Part shown: positions 9,358-19,861 of the stretch, piece after piece
How positions within the stretch are numbered: position 1 is the first letter of the stretch
Layout of the letters: every line of letters starts with the position of its first letter
Assembly (NCBI GenBank): GCA_947471745.1
Contig: CANJKZ010000820.1
Location: 2,827,501 to 2,891,500, forward strand
Direction: 5' to 3'
Length of the DNA stretch: 64,000 bases
DNA from: Closterium sp. Naga37s-1
Lineage: Eukaryota; Streptophyta; Zygnematophyceae; Desmidiales; Closteriaceae
Position numbers and translations under genes: made by a program
The notes under the pieces: generated by a model
Told to the model about the DNA's origin: nothing
The model's input: only the letters and a program-made list of their open reading frames with translations
Database searches by the model: none

Positions 9358-9949
9358 GCCCTGCTGCCCTGGGCGTCGCGCCCTGCTGCAGCCCGCGCGT
9401 CGCGCTCTGCTGCCCTGCGCGTCGCGCTCTACTGCAGCCCGCGCGTAGGGCCCTGCTGCCCTGCGCGTCGCGCCCTACAGCCTGCCCGTTAGGCCGCCGC
9501 GGGCCCTCTCTTCGCGCCGCCGCGCCTGCCCGTTACGCCCGCTGCCGCGCCCGCCCGTTAGGCCCGCCGCGGGCCCTGCCTTCGCGCCGCCGCGCCTACC
9601 CGTTAGGTCCCTCACGGGCCCGCCCGTTCGCCCCTCCCGCACCTGTCTGCTACGGCCGCCGCAGGCCCGCCCCTTGCGCCCGCCGTGCCTGTGTTTTGCG
9701 CCCGCCGCGGGCCGGCACTCGCTGCCCAGTGCCGCCCTGCCCGTGCGCGCTGCTGCCCGCGCCAGCGCCCTGCCCTGCCAACGCGCCAGCGCCCTGCCCT
9801 GCGCGCGCTGGCGCCCTGCTCTGCCCTGCCCTAGCCGCCTTTGCAGCGCCCTGTCCGCCCTGCTAAACCCTAAAATAAATAAATAAATTAATTAATTAAA
9901 AAAAAAGAAAAAATAGCAGCGCGCCACCCTGCTCTAGGAGCTACTGCCT

Positions 9950-10155
9950 GCTACTGGCCGCGCGCCACCCTGCTCTGGCCGCACGCCGCCCTGCTCTAAC
10001 CGCGCGCCGCCCTGCTCTGGCCGCGCTCAGCCCTGCTCTGGCCGCACGCTGCCCTGCTCTGGCCGCACGCCGCCCTGCTCTGGCCGCACACCGCCCTCCT
10101 CTGGCCGCGCGCCGCCCTTCTCTAGAAGCGCGCAGCCATGCTCTGGCCGCGCGCT
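9950..10155 (+). repeat. About 21-bp tandem repeat (element B leader)
   Basis: Roughly nine to ten degenerate units of GCTCTGGCCGCACGCCGCCC. Second array of the same leader, ending just before the gag region. The interval 9880-9915 between the arrays is an A/T-rich patch (AATAAATAAATTAATT). Confidence 0.75.
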
Positions 10156-10192
10156 GCCTTTCCCTGACTATGCACCACCCCGACCTACCCTA

Positions 10193-12277
10193 GTGCCTCC
10201 TCGCCGCCCTTCCTTCCCTACGTGCTGCCCTGCTGGTCGCATGACTTCTCTTCACGGCAGCGGTGGGAGTGGTGGCAACGGTGACGGCGGCAGTGGGAGT
10301 GGTGGCGGCCGTCCTAGCAGTCGCTGTGGAGCTGTTCGGTGGGGAGTTTCTGGCGGTGGCCAGATGCAGCTGCAGCGGCGTCCGCGTGCGACCCTTACAC
10401 CCCAGCAACTTCGTGAGTGGTCTGCTCAGCGTTGGGCGTCTCAGCGGAGTGGCCGTAGTGGCAGTCGTGGTGCAGCTACTCAGTTAGGAGGTTCTAGCGG
10501 TGGCCAGATGCAGCTGCAGCGGCGTCCGCGTGAGAGCCTTACACCCCAGCAGCTTCGTGAGTGGTTTGCTCAGTGTTGGGTGTCTCAGCACAGTGGCCGT
10601 AGTGGAAGTCGCGGTGCAGCTACTCAGTTGGGAGTTTCTGGAGGTGGCCCGGTGCAGATGCAGCGGCGTCCACGTGAGACCCTTACGCCCCAGCAGCTTC
10701 GTGAGTGGTTTGCTCGGCGTTGGGCGTCTCAGAGACGTGCTGAGGGTGACTGTTACCTGTGTGTGCTGCCCAACCTAGGTATAGAGGCTGCTGCTCTAGG
10801 AGGTGATAGTGAGTCTGCTCTCTCAGGTACTAGTGAGTCTGCTCTCTCTGGTACTGCGTCTGCTGCGGCCCTGCACACCTTCACGCTTGACTCAGGTGCT
10901 TCCCGCTGTTTCTTTCGCGACAGTACCACAATCACACCGCTCTCTGCAACTGTTGCTGTCTCTTTGGCTGACCCCTCTGGGGGCCCAGTTCTTGCACGTT
11001 CCTCCACTGTTCTGCCTTGTTCGGCGGTTTCGTCTGGGTCACTGGCAGGTCTCCACCTCCCCTCGTTCTCTACGAACTTGGTGAGCACTGCTGTCCTCTA
11101 GGATGTGGGGATTGACACCTTCACCCCTGGACGGCAGCGTGTGGCGATCTGTACGTGCTCCCGGACCGGCCGCCACATGGCCACGTTCACCCGTCGGCCT
11201 GGGTCGAGTCTGTACCCACTGACTACTGCGCCTCCTAAGGTAGCTACGCCTGCGTCCTCGTCAGGTTAGCTTGCGGCCCCCTGCTCATGTTGCGCCCTGT
11301 CACACCAGACGCTCCTTTCGCACCACCGCCTTGGTCACCCCTCTGTGGCACGCCTCCGTGGCATGCACTCCCGTCTCCTTGTCTCTGGTCTTCCCAGGTC
11401 TCTGCCTCCCCTCCCACCCTCGCCTGCCCCTCCCTGCCTTCCCTGTGTCGAGGGGCGGCAGCGCGCCGCTCCTCACTCCTCCTCGTTCCCCCCGACAGAG
11501 GCTCCCCTGCAGACTCTCCACCTGGACGTGTGGGGCCCAGCCCGCGTCCGTGGTCAGGACCACGAGCGGTACTTTCTGCTGGTTGTCGACGACTACTCGC
11601 GTTACACCACGGTCTTCCCCTTGCGCTGCAAGGGGGAGGTCCCTGATGTTCTGATCCCTTGGATCCGCGCTGTTCGTCTCTAGCTCTGCGAGCGGTTCGA
11701 GACGGACCTTCCAGTCCTGCGTCTGCACTCTGACAGAGGTGGTGAGTTTTCCTCCGACCTCTTGCGGGCCTTCTGTCGTGCGGAGGGCATTCGCCAGATG
11801 TTCACGCTTCCGGCCTCTCCGCAGCAGAATGGGGTTGCTGAGCGCCGCATTGGCTTAGTCATGGAGGTCGCTCGTACCTCCATGATCCATGCGGCTGCCC
11901 CCCATTTTCTGTGGCCGTTTGGAGTCCACTACGCTGCGCATCAGCTCAACCTCTGGCCCTGTGTCTCCTTGCCGGAGACCTCGCCCACACTGCGTTGGAC
12001 AGGGGAGGTTGGCGATGCGTCGGTGTTCCGGGTCTGGGGATGTCGAGCCTTTGTCCGCGATACGTCCGCGGACAAGCTCTCCTCCCGCGCCGTTCCCTGT
12101 GTCTTCCTTGGCTTTGTCCCTGACGCGCCTGGCTGGCAGTTTTACCACCCCACCTCACGCCGTGTCCTGCCCTCTCAGGACGTCACGTTTGACGAGTCGG
12201 TTCCCGTCTCTTCCCCTATCGCACTGCCCCTCTCCCTCCCACGCCGCTCTTCCTCGCACCAAGTCCTCCTCCGTTAG
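10193..12277 (+). pseudogene. Element B gag, protease and integrase remnants
   Basis: Gag around 10193-10790 contains three tandem 48-residue modules, each with TPQQLREW. The protease DSGA block lies near 10890. Integrase shows HHCC residues near 11310-11460 and the LDVWGP, LHSDRGGEFSS and QQNGVAERR blocks between 11520 and 11850. Homology to element A is high throughout. The reading is broken at several places. Confidence 0.8.
10361..10792 (+). repeat. 144-bp coding repeat in element B gag, 3 copies
   Basis: Units begin at about 10361, 10505 and 10649 with CAGATGCAGCTGCAGCGGCG-like sequence, each encoding 48 residues of the QLQRRPR..LTPQQLREW..Q module. The period is exactly 48 codons, so frame is kept. 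Element C (minus, 31400-31740) and D (23420-23790) carry related tandem copies. Confidence 0.85.
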
Positions 12278-12312
12278 ACCCCCTCCCCCCTCAAGGTCCC
12301 GCTCCCTCAGGT

Positions 12313-15250
12313 GTGTCCCAGGTAGACCCGGTCGAGCCTGTTGAGGTAGCTGTCGACTCTGGTGCTGCGTCTTGGGGTGCTGCGTCTGGGGGTGCTGAGC
12401 CTGGGGGTGCTGAGCCTGGGGTTGCTGAGTCTGAGGGTGCGGAGCCTGGGGGTTCTAAGCCTGCGGGTGCGGAGCCTGGGTGTGCTGAGTCTGAGCGTGC
12501 GGAGCCTGGAGGTGCTGAGCCTGGGGGTGGTGAGCCCGAGTGTGCTGAGCCTGGAGGCCCTTCGGGTGTCTTGTCACGGCCGGAGTATCTCTCTCCACTG
12601 CAGCTGCGCGAGTGGTTTGCTCGGCGCTGGAGCCTCAGGAGTGGTGTTGCTGGAGCTGGAGCTGCTGAAGGTGTTGGAGCCGCTAGTCCCGGAGGTGCTC
12701 GTACTGGAGGTACTGGAGCTCCTGGGGTTGGAGGTACTGCTGGAGCTGCTGGAGGTGCTGGTGCTGCTGGAGCTGGAGCTGCTGCAGGTCCTGGAGCTGC
12801 TGGAGCTGGAGGTGCTGCTGGAGCTGGAGCTGCTGGAGGTGCTGGAGCTACTGGAGCTGGCGCTGCTGGAGGTGCTGGAGCTAGAGCTGCTGGAGGTACT
12901 GGAGCTGCTGGAGCTGGAGGTGCTTCTGGAGCTAGAGCTGGAGTTGCTGCTGGAGCTAGAGCTGTTGGAGGTACTGGTGCTGTTGGTGCTGGTGGTGGAG
13001 GTGCTGTGCGGCCGAGACCGTACTTCGTTCCACTGCTTCTACAGGTTCTTGGTCTCCCGCCTTCTACTGACCTTGCTCCTCCCTTCCTGTGTCCACCGCC
13101 TGACCAGTCCCAGCTACACCTACTGCCAGCCTCCCCGCTGCCTGCTCCTTCTCCTTACACTGAGCAGACCGGAGATCTTACTGAGCGTCGTGAGCCTGAG
13201 TCTCGTCCTGCGTCGTCTGTTTGCACTAGCCGCACTGGTCGTTGTTTTCCGCGTCCGCGTCCTCCTCCTGTCCCCGGCACGCACCAGATGGCACTTAGTC
13301 CTTCCTCTGTTCCACTGCGTGTACCTCTGCCGTCTCCTCCTGCGTCCTCCCTTGCTGACGGCCCGGACCCAGAGTCTGACTCCCTTCGTGCGTCTTGCCA
13401 CTGTTGTCACTGACCCTTCCTTTGAGTCCACTGCTGCGTCTGCCTTAGTTGCTGAGCTTGTCGACTTTGCGGCTCGCTGTCGTCTAGACTACGCCGCTAG
13501 TCTTGTTGCTGAGTCAGAGTCTGTCTGTCCTCCGTCCGTCGGGAGTGAGTGTGCTCTTAGCACGGACGTCCTTGAGGACAGGCAGGAGGAGTTCCAGTGT
13601 TTTGCTGCTACTTTACCTCATCTCGTGTCCACCGTGCTTGCCCGTGAGGGAGACCCGGATGCACCAGACATCCCGACCCCGCGCTCTTACGCAGAGGCGA
13701 TAGAGGGTCCCTACTCCTCTCAGTGGCAGTCAGCCATGGACGCAGAGATGGCATCCTGGAAGTCCACAGGCACCTACGTCGATGAGGTTCCCCCACCTGG
13801 GGCGAACATCGTCAGTGGCATGTGGATTTTCAGGGTGAAGCGGCCGCCAGGTTCTCCGCCTGTCTTCAAGGCGCGTTACGTTGCACAAGGCTTCAGTCAG
13901 CGACAGGGAGTTGACTTCTTCCGGACCTTCTCCCCTACCCCAAGGATGACCACTCTTCGGGTGCTGCTCCACGTCGCTGCTCAGCGTGACTACGAGCTTC
14001 ACTCTCTTGACTTCAGCACTGCTTTCCTACAGGGCAGCCTGCACAAAGGGATCTGGCTACGCCGCCCACCTGGCTTCACTGGGTCGTTTCCTGCAGGTAC
14101 CCAGTGGAGCCTCCGGCGGCCAGTCTACGGTCTCCGCCAGGCGCCTCGCGAGTGGCACGACACACTGAGGACGACTCTTGCGGCTCTTGGGTTTGCTCCT
14201 TCTACTGCTGACCCGTCGCTGTTTCTACGCACTGACACTTCGCTGCCGCCGTTCTACATCCTCGTGTACATCGATGTCTTGGTATTTGCCACTGCTGACA
14301 CTGCTGGACTGGCCCACGTGAAGTCGGAGCTGCAGAGGAGACACACGTGCACAGACCTGGGTGAGCTGCGCAGCTATCTTGGCTTGCAGATCACCCGGGA
14401 CAAAACACAGCGCACCATTACCTTGACTCAGTCACACATGGTGCAGCAGGTCCTTCAGCGCTTCGACTTCCAGTACTCCTCGCCATAGTCCACTCCACTG
14501 CCTACCGGTCACTCGCTCTCAGCTCTGCCTTCGGATGAGTCCGTAGAGCCGAGTGGCCCGTACCCAGAGCTTGTGGGCTGCCTCATGTACCTGATGACCT
14601 GCACTCGACCTGACCTTGCTTACCCTCTTAGCATCCTGGCACGCTACGTTGCGCCCGGGAGACACCGACCAGAGCACTGGAAGGCCGCTAAGAGGGTGAT
14701 ACGCTACTTGTGCAGTACGTCGGGCATGGGGCTCGTGCTTGGAGGACGAGCTCGAGTTGTCCTCACTAGTCACGCAGACGCTTCTTGGGTTGACGACTTG
14801 GCTACGCAGCGGTCGTCACAGGGTTACACCTTGAGCCTTGGCTCTGGTTCTGATTCGTGGCGGTCCACCCACTCGTCTTCTGTTCTCAGCTCCAGTTGTG
14901 AGGCTGAGATCTATGCAGGGGCCATGGCTGCACAGGAGTTACGCTGGCTTACCTACTTGCTGACCGACTTGGGAGAGCCACCTCGTTCTCCTCCAGTTCT
15001 GTACGTCGACAACAAGGCCATGATTGCCTTGTGTCAGGAGCACAGACCGGAGCACAAAACGAAGCACATCGCTCTGCGCTACTTCCTTGCTCGAAAGTTG
15101 CAGCAGCGTGGTCACCTTCGTCTTGCTTACGTGGCCTCTCGGGCCAACACTGCTGATATCTTCACCAAGGCACTTCAGCCTTGTGATCATCAGCGTTTTT
15201 GTAGTGTTCTAGGCCTTGTGCCTACTTTGCCTCACTTGCTCACTTCTTGA
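12313..15250 (+). pseudogene. Element B linker, reverse transcriptase and RNase H remnants
   Basis: The Gly-Ala repeat linker (12362-13010) is followed by serine/proline-rich sequence and the YAEAIEGPYSSQW block (about 13690). RT covers about 13750-14560 and RNase H about 14580-15250, ending ADIFTKALQPCDHQRF. High similarity to 6702-8327 of element A; interrupted. Confidence 0.8.
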
Positions 15251-15481
15251 CTTTGCCTGTACTGTGATCTATATACTTATACCTGCATGCTTACACTTGC
15301 TAGGTTGTGATCACTGTACTGCTTGTTCTCCTATATATCTAACTCTGCATGTGAACTGGCCTTGTGGCCTTTTGCTTGTGCTCAGAATGCGTGGTGACTT
15401 CGTGATCCACCCTGAGCTTGCTTTGACTTTCTTGACTGGTCTTGTGACCTCTTGTTCTCCCCCCCTTTGCCTATGGGGGTG

Positions 15482-15611
15482 TGTCAAACTCACATGCTGC
15501 TTATTGTGTAGGCTGTAGTGGGTTAGCCCATATGGGGTACAACACAATTAGGGTTTCCTACTTGTACCCATCCTGCTGCTAGTTCATCCATTCCTGTTCG
15601 TTATTCTGACA
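15482..15611 (+). repeat. Element B 3' LTR
   Basis: 130 bp, about 97% like 8901-9030. Preceded by the polypurine tract CCTATGGGGGTG and followed by the duplication CTCCA. Confidence 0.95.
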
Positions 15612-15616
15612 CTCCA

Positions 15617-16542
15617 AGGCCCCCTTATCTCGACGCTCCAACTCTTCATCTTGAAGAAGTACTGGGCAACGCGCGACACCAGCTGGGGTGGTCCTCCTCG
15701 TCCGGACCAATATCCGTACGAGCCTGCACAACAAGAAGAAGAAGGGTCAGAAGGCTGGACTTACGAATTCGGTGGAGCAATTCAACTACCCGAACCTACT
15801 GAAGAAGTGCGAGTGCCGGAACAAGGACCCCAACTATTTCCGGTCGCCAGCAATGAATACCTTTATCCTCGTGCCGCAATGGAGGGACTTCCAGCTTCCG
15901 AATGGCCTGAGGCGGCACGACGCCCGCGGCTGCTCGTCACTGGCGACCCGATTCACACCGCTAACACAGACGATGTCGCTGGGATTCCCGAAGCTGTTCT
16001 GGAACGAGCCTTCACGGCATTGCCATGACCGAGTCCCTCCTCGCCTTCTATGCCAGCTCCCTTGGGTACGGTCGTTACCCTCTCCTTCCATCCCGCCCCT
16101 CCGATCCACCTCCGTATGTTCATCTGTGGCACATGCTGCATATGGGTGTGGCGTTTGGCATCGTCATGATCGAGTCCGAGCAACACCCATACTCACCTTC
16201 TGCTCCAGTCCCCAGATGAGTCCAACCTCTCCTTGCTCTCTGCTCGGTATAACAACTAGCTGCTGCCCACCCAGCTGGCCACCCATCTCCGGCTCTTCTC
16301 TGGCATGTGCTGCTGCTTCTGTGGTTCGCGTTCCGTGTCCCCATCACGCACTCCCATCTCTCGCTTTCTGCCGCAACTTGGGGGGGTTGAATTATAGAAG
16401 CTTAGAAGCTGCTCCTTCTAGTTGCACCCCGCCTTGCTGGCCCTCTTGTTTCCATCATGCTGCGATTTTCTGTGAGCATCTGCGACTAAACCGCGTGTGA
16501 TTGCAACCTGTGTGACTACCGTTTCTGTCATTGTCACTGCAG
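15617..16542 (+). other. Unclassified sequence right of element B; open stretch to about 16027
   Basis: An open frame from 15651 to 16027 encodes an acidic, proline-rich peptide (contains TSWGGPPRPDQYPYEP, PEPTEEVRVPEQGP and RPRLLVTGDP). No domain is recognised. Its composition would suit the integrase-RT linker of an old copia element or a disordered host protein. From about 16030 to 16500 nothing is recognisable. The end (16500-16542) has a pyrimidine-rich run and CAG, consistent with a splice acceptor for the cytochrome b561 exon. Confidence 0.35.
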
Positions 16543-16711
16543 AGCGACCGTGTATGCCAAGTGGGTGCACTTGGCGTGGCAGGTGATCGCACTCATCCTG
16601 ACGGCAGTGGCGATGGTGGCTATCATTGCCTCCAAAGAGACGAATCACAAGCACATGTACTCCTTGCACACATACTGTGGCGTGCTCACCCTCGTGCTTT
16701 TTGCTGTCCAG
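16543..16711 (+). CDS. Cytochrome b561-type protein, internal exon (host gene, partial)
   Basis: Host gene exon. It encodes ATVYAKWVHLAWQVIALILT, then a second hydrophobic segment after SLHTYCGVLTLVLFAVQ. This matches the family pattern K-x-VHL...(helix)...F/MYSLH-(helix)-FxxQ of plant and animal cytochrome b561, a transmembrane ascorbate-dependent di-heme electron-transfer protein. The two conserved haem-ligand histidines are present (codons 16568-16570 and 16667-16669). Boundaries: acceptor CAG ending at 16542 and donor CAG|GTGAGT after 16711. The exon ends in phase 0. The first-helix exon was not found upstream, so the gene is partial here. Subfamily and membrane location cannot be told. 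Confidence 0.75.
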
Positions 16712-16869
16712 GTGAGTGGGCTTGTATCAAGAATGCAAGAGTCCACCATCCTATGTTGCGATCATAGTGCTATGGATTGAGCAGATCCGATCTGGTGTTT
16801 TCTGGTGTGATTCGCTTTGATCTTTTAATATCATTGCAAGGGATGCGAGCACTGATAATTTGGTGATTG

Positions 16870-17007
16870 TGTCAGAGGTCCACTGGTGATCCCCGATTGA
16901 TCATAGGGAAGGGTTACAAACATGTTGGCCTGGGGGGTTATGGGCGCACTAACCCGCTACTTAACAAGCCCTTTTATCCCAATGGTCTAGTGGTTGGGAT
17001 TCTTACA
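16870..17007 (+). repeat. TRIM 5' LTR
   Basis: 138-bp direct repeat, TG...CA, preceded by GATTG. Its last 32 bp (from TCCCAATGG) resemble the 5' half of a tRNA(Glu). Confidence 0.92.
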
Positions 17008-17040
17008 TGGTATCAGAGCGAAGGTCTCGGGTTCGAATCC
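16983..17040 (+). promoter_or_regulatory. tRNA-like RNA polymerase III promoter (A and B boxes) in the TRIM
   Basis: A-box-like TGGTCTAGTGG at 16983-16993 and B-box GGTTCGAATCC at 17030-17040, 36 nt apart, a normal tRNA spacing. The segment TGGTCTAGTGGTTGGGATTC closely resembles the D-arm side of eukaryotic tRNA(Glu). The A box is inside the LTR, the B box in the interior, and the primer-binding site lies between them. The anticodon region does not fold as a tRNA by eye, so this is a tRNA-derived promoter and not a tRNA gene. Confidence 0.65.
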
Positions 17041-17076
17041 CAGTGTGTGCACTTCGGGCATCCCAGTGCGGGGGGG

Positions 17077-17214
17077 TGTCAGAGGTCCACTGGTGATCCC
17101 CGATTGATCCTAGGGAAGGGTTACAGGCATGTTGGCCTGGGGGGTTATGGGCGCACTGACCCGCTACTTAAGAAGCCCTTTTATCCCAATGGTCTAGTGG
17201 TTGGGATTCTGACA
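17077..17214 (+). repeat. TRIM 3' LTR
   Basis: 138 bp, about 96% like 16870-17007. Followed by the duplication GATTG. Carries the A-box-like half only. Confidence 0.92.
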
Positions 17215-17335
17215 GATTGCTTTCCACTTCTCCTTCAGACGTGAGGAGTGCTCCTCATGAAATTTCTTATGCCATGCTATGCACCATGATGTGCACCATG
17301 TTGTGTGCCGTGTTGCCCCTCTCCCTGCACACCAG

Positions 17336-17468
17336 TTCGTGTGGGGGCTATGCGCGTTCGTCCTGTTCAAGAGCCACCTGTCGGAAGCCACGCGGTACCA
17401 GATCTGGGTGCCAACATGGTGCAGAGCTGGGTGTCGCTCTTCCTCTAGTTCACCTCCGCTGCTGTGTT
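17336..17468 (+). CDS. Cytochrome b561-type protein, next exon (right end uncertain)
   Basis: Begins after the acceptor ACACCAG in phase 0 and encodes FVWGLCAFVLFKSHLSEATR. In the family a W-x-G-F helix segment follows the FxxQ that ends the previous exon, so continuity supports one gene. The conserved PWH segment expected next is not seen. Either the exon ends at an unidentified donor within this interval, or element C, whose LTR starts at 17469, cuts the gene. Residues after about 17425 look non-coding. The remaining exons were not found to the right of C. Confidence 0.5.
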
Positions 17469-17590
17469 TGTTAAACTTAGAACGAGGAAATGACTAAAAT
17501 GAGAACAGTACAAGGTTTGTATAGGCAAAACCTAACAGGGCTGTACCCCGTAAGGAGTGCCCCACTACAGCCTAGAGTACAATTCTGACA
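17469..17590 (-). repeat. Element C 3' LTR
   Basis: 122 bp. On the minus strand it begins TGTCAGAATTGTACTC and ends GTTTAACA. It contains the family core TAGGCTGTAGTGGGGCA. The polypurine tract CCTATGGGGGTG lies immediately upstream on the minus strand (17591-17602). Its partner LTR is not present in the window. Confidence 0.8.
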
Positions 17591-17809
17591 CACCCCCATA
17601 GGCAAAGTGGGGAACAAGCAAGAGAACAAGGCAAGGTCAAGCTCAGGGTGGATCACGACGTCACCACGCATTTTGAGCACAAGTACAAGGCCACAAGGCC
17701 AGTTCACATGCAGGATTATAAATTAAGGTGAACAAGCAAGACAGTGATCTCAACCTCGCAAGGGTAAGCATGCAGGTGCAAGTATATATAGATCACAGTA
17801 CAAGCAAAG

Positions 17810-19747
17810 TCAAGAGGTAAGCAAGTGAGGCCAGGTAGGCACAAGACCTAACATAGTACAAAAACGCTGATGATCACAAGGGTGAGGTGCCTTAATAAAG
17901 ATATCAGCAGTGTTGGCCCGAGTGGCCACGTAAGCAAGACGAAGTTGACCACGCTGCTGCAACTCTTGAGGAACGAAGTAGCGCAGAGCAATGTGCTTCG
18001 TTCTGTGCTCCAGTCTGTGCTCCTGACACAAGGCCAGCATGGCCTTGTTGTCGACGTACAGAACTGGAGGAGAACGAGGTGCCTCTCCCAAGTCGGTCAG
18101 CAGGTAGGTGAGCCAGCGTAACTCCTGTGCAGGCATGGCCCCAGCGTAGATCTCAGCCTCACAACAGGAGACGAGCGTGTAGACCGCCACGAAACAGAGC
18201 CGGAACCAAGGCTGAAGGTGTAACCCTGTGACGACCGCTGCGTAGCCAAGTCGCCAACCCAAGAAGCGTCTGCGTGACTAGTGAGGACAACTCGAGCCCG
18301 CCCTCCAAGCACGAGCCCCATGCCCGACGTAGTGCACAGGTAGCGCAACACCCTCTTAGCTGCATCCATGTCCTCTGGTCGGTGTCTCCCAGGAGCAACA
18401 TAGCGTACCAAGATGCTAAGAGGATATGCCAGGTCAGGTCGAGTGCAGGTCATCAGGTAAATGAGGCAGCCCACAAGCTCTGGATATGGGCCACTCGGCT
18501 CTACGGACTCATCTGAAGGCAGAGCTGAGAGCGAGTGACCCGTAGGCAAAGGAGTGGCCTGTGGCGAGGAGTACTCGAAGCGGAAGCGCTGAAGGACCTG
18601 CTGCACCATGTGTGACTGAGTGAAGGTAATGGTGCGCCGTGCTCTGTCCCGGGTGATCTACAAGCCAAGATAGCTGCGCAGTTCACCCACGTCTGTGCAC
18701 GTGTGTCTCTTCTGCAGTGGGCCAGTCCAGCAGTGTCAGCAGTAGCAAAGACCAAGTCGTCGACGTACACGAGGATGTAGAACGGCGGCAGAGTAGTGTC
18801 GGTGCAGAGAAGCAACGACGGGTCAGCAGTGGAAGGAGCAAACCCAAGAGCCGCAAGCGTAGTCCTCAGTGTGTCGTGCCACTCACGGGGCGCCTGGCGG
18901 AGACCGTAGACTGGCCGCCGGAGGCTCCACTGGGTACCAGGAGGAAACGACCCAGAGAAGCCAGGTGGGCGGCGCAGCCAGATCTCCTCGTGCAGGCTGC
19001 CCAGTAGGAAGGCTGTGCTGAAGTCAAGAGAGTGAAGCTCGTAGTCACGCTGAGCAGCGACATGCAGCAGTACCCGAAGAGTGGTCATCTTCATGGGTGG
19101 GAGAGAAGGTCTGAAAGTAGTCTACTCCCTGCCGCTGACTAAAGCCTCGAGCCACGTAACGCGCCTTGAAGACAGGCGGAGAACCTGGCGGCCGCTTCAC
19201 CCTGAAAATCCACATGCCATCGACAATGTTCGCCCCAGGTGGGGGAACCTCGTCGACGTAGGTGCCTGTGGACTTCCAGGAAGCCATCTCTGCGTCCATG
19301 GCTGTCTGCCACTGAGAGGAGTAGGGACCCTCTATCGCCTCTGTGTAAGAGCGCGGGGTCTCCCTCACGGGCAAGCTGCGTGGACACGAGATGAGGTATA
19401 GTAGCAGCAAAACACTAGAACTCCTCCTGCCTGTCCTCAAGGACGTCCGTGCTAAGAGCACACTCACCCCCGACGGACGGAGGACAGACAAACTCTGACT
19501 CAGCAACAAGACTAGCGGCGTTGTCTAGACGACAGCGAGTAGTAAAGTCGACAAGCTCAGCAACTAAGGCAGACACAGCAGTGGACTCAAAGGAAGGGTC
19601 AGTGACAACAGTGGCCAGGAGACGCGTGAGAGTAGGACTAGCAGCACGAAGGGAGTCAGACTCCGGGTCAGCAAGGGCAAGAAGAGAGGACACAGAAGGA
19701 GACGGCAGAGGGACACGCTGCGGAGCAGTGGAAGGATGCAGAGCCAT
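17810..19747 (-). pseudogene. Element C reverse transcriptase-RNase H remnants
   Basis: Minus-strand homologue of 6500-8327 in element A. It carries VYVDDLVFATADTAGLAH (about 18720-18780), CTRPDLAYPLSILVRYVAPG, LYVDNKAMLALCQEHR and the C-terminal HPCDHQRF. Interrupted in a few places. Confidence 0.85.
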
Positions 19748-19861
19748 CTGGTGCGTGCCAGGGACAGGAGGAGGACGCTGACGCCAACCAGGACGACTAG
19801 TGCGAGCAGCACGAATAGGCGACGCAGGACGAGACTCAGGCTCACGACGCTCTGCAAGAAC

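Larger units (their letters stand above)
8901..15611 (+). mobile_element. Element B: broken Ty1/copia retrotransposon
   Basis: LTRs of 130 bp (8901-9030 and 15482-15611), starting TGTCAAACTCA and ending TTCTGACA, differ at about four sites (about 3%). The 5-bp duplication CTCCA lies at 8896-8900 and 15612-15616. Parts in order: primer site at 9031 (TGGTTTCAGAGC), poly-T and GC-rich leader with two tandem arrays, gag (from about 10193), protease, integrase (about 11300-12280), repeat linker, RT-RNase H (about 13650-15250), polypurine tract, LTR. Same family as A, with several breaks in the coding part. Confidence 0.95.
16870..17214 (+). mobile_element. TRIM (terminal-repeat retrotransposon in miniature)
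   Basis: 345 bp in all. Two 138-bp LTRs (16870-17007 and 17077-17214) start TGTCAGAGGTCC and end GGGATTCTKACA. They flank a 69-bp interior that begins with the perfect primer site TGGTATCAGAGC (17008-17019) and ends with a G-run (17070-17076) serving as polypurine tract. Target duplication GATTG at 16865-16869 and 17215-17219. The LTRs differ at about six sites (4%). It has no coding capacity, so it must be mobilised in trans by an autonomous element. It lies in the cytochrome b561 intron, same strand. Confidence 0.93.
16712..17335 (+). other. Intron of the cytochrome b561-type gene
   Basis: Starts GTGAGT and ends in a pyrimidine-rich run CCCCTCTCCCTGCACACCAG. About 624 bp, of which 350 bp are the TRIM insertion and its target duplication. 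Removing it keeps the flanking exons in phase 0. Inferred from splice consensus and protein continuity. Confidence 0.65.

Noticed and set aside
16025-16219. Upstream exon of the cytochrome b561-type gene (HMGVAFGIVMIES resembles a membrane helix)
   Set aside because: The spacing of the family residues in the first helix does not fit and no splice donor follows; similarity is too weak.
16975-17050. A functional tRNA(Glu) gene
   Set aside because: A and B boxes are good but the anticodon arm is replaced by the primer site, the T stem has a mismatch, and no acceptor stem closes. It is part of a TRIM.
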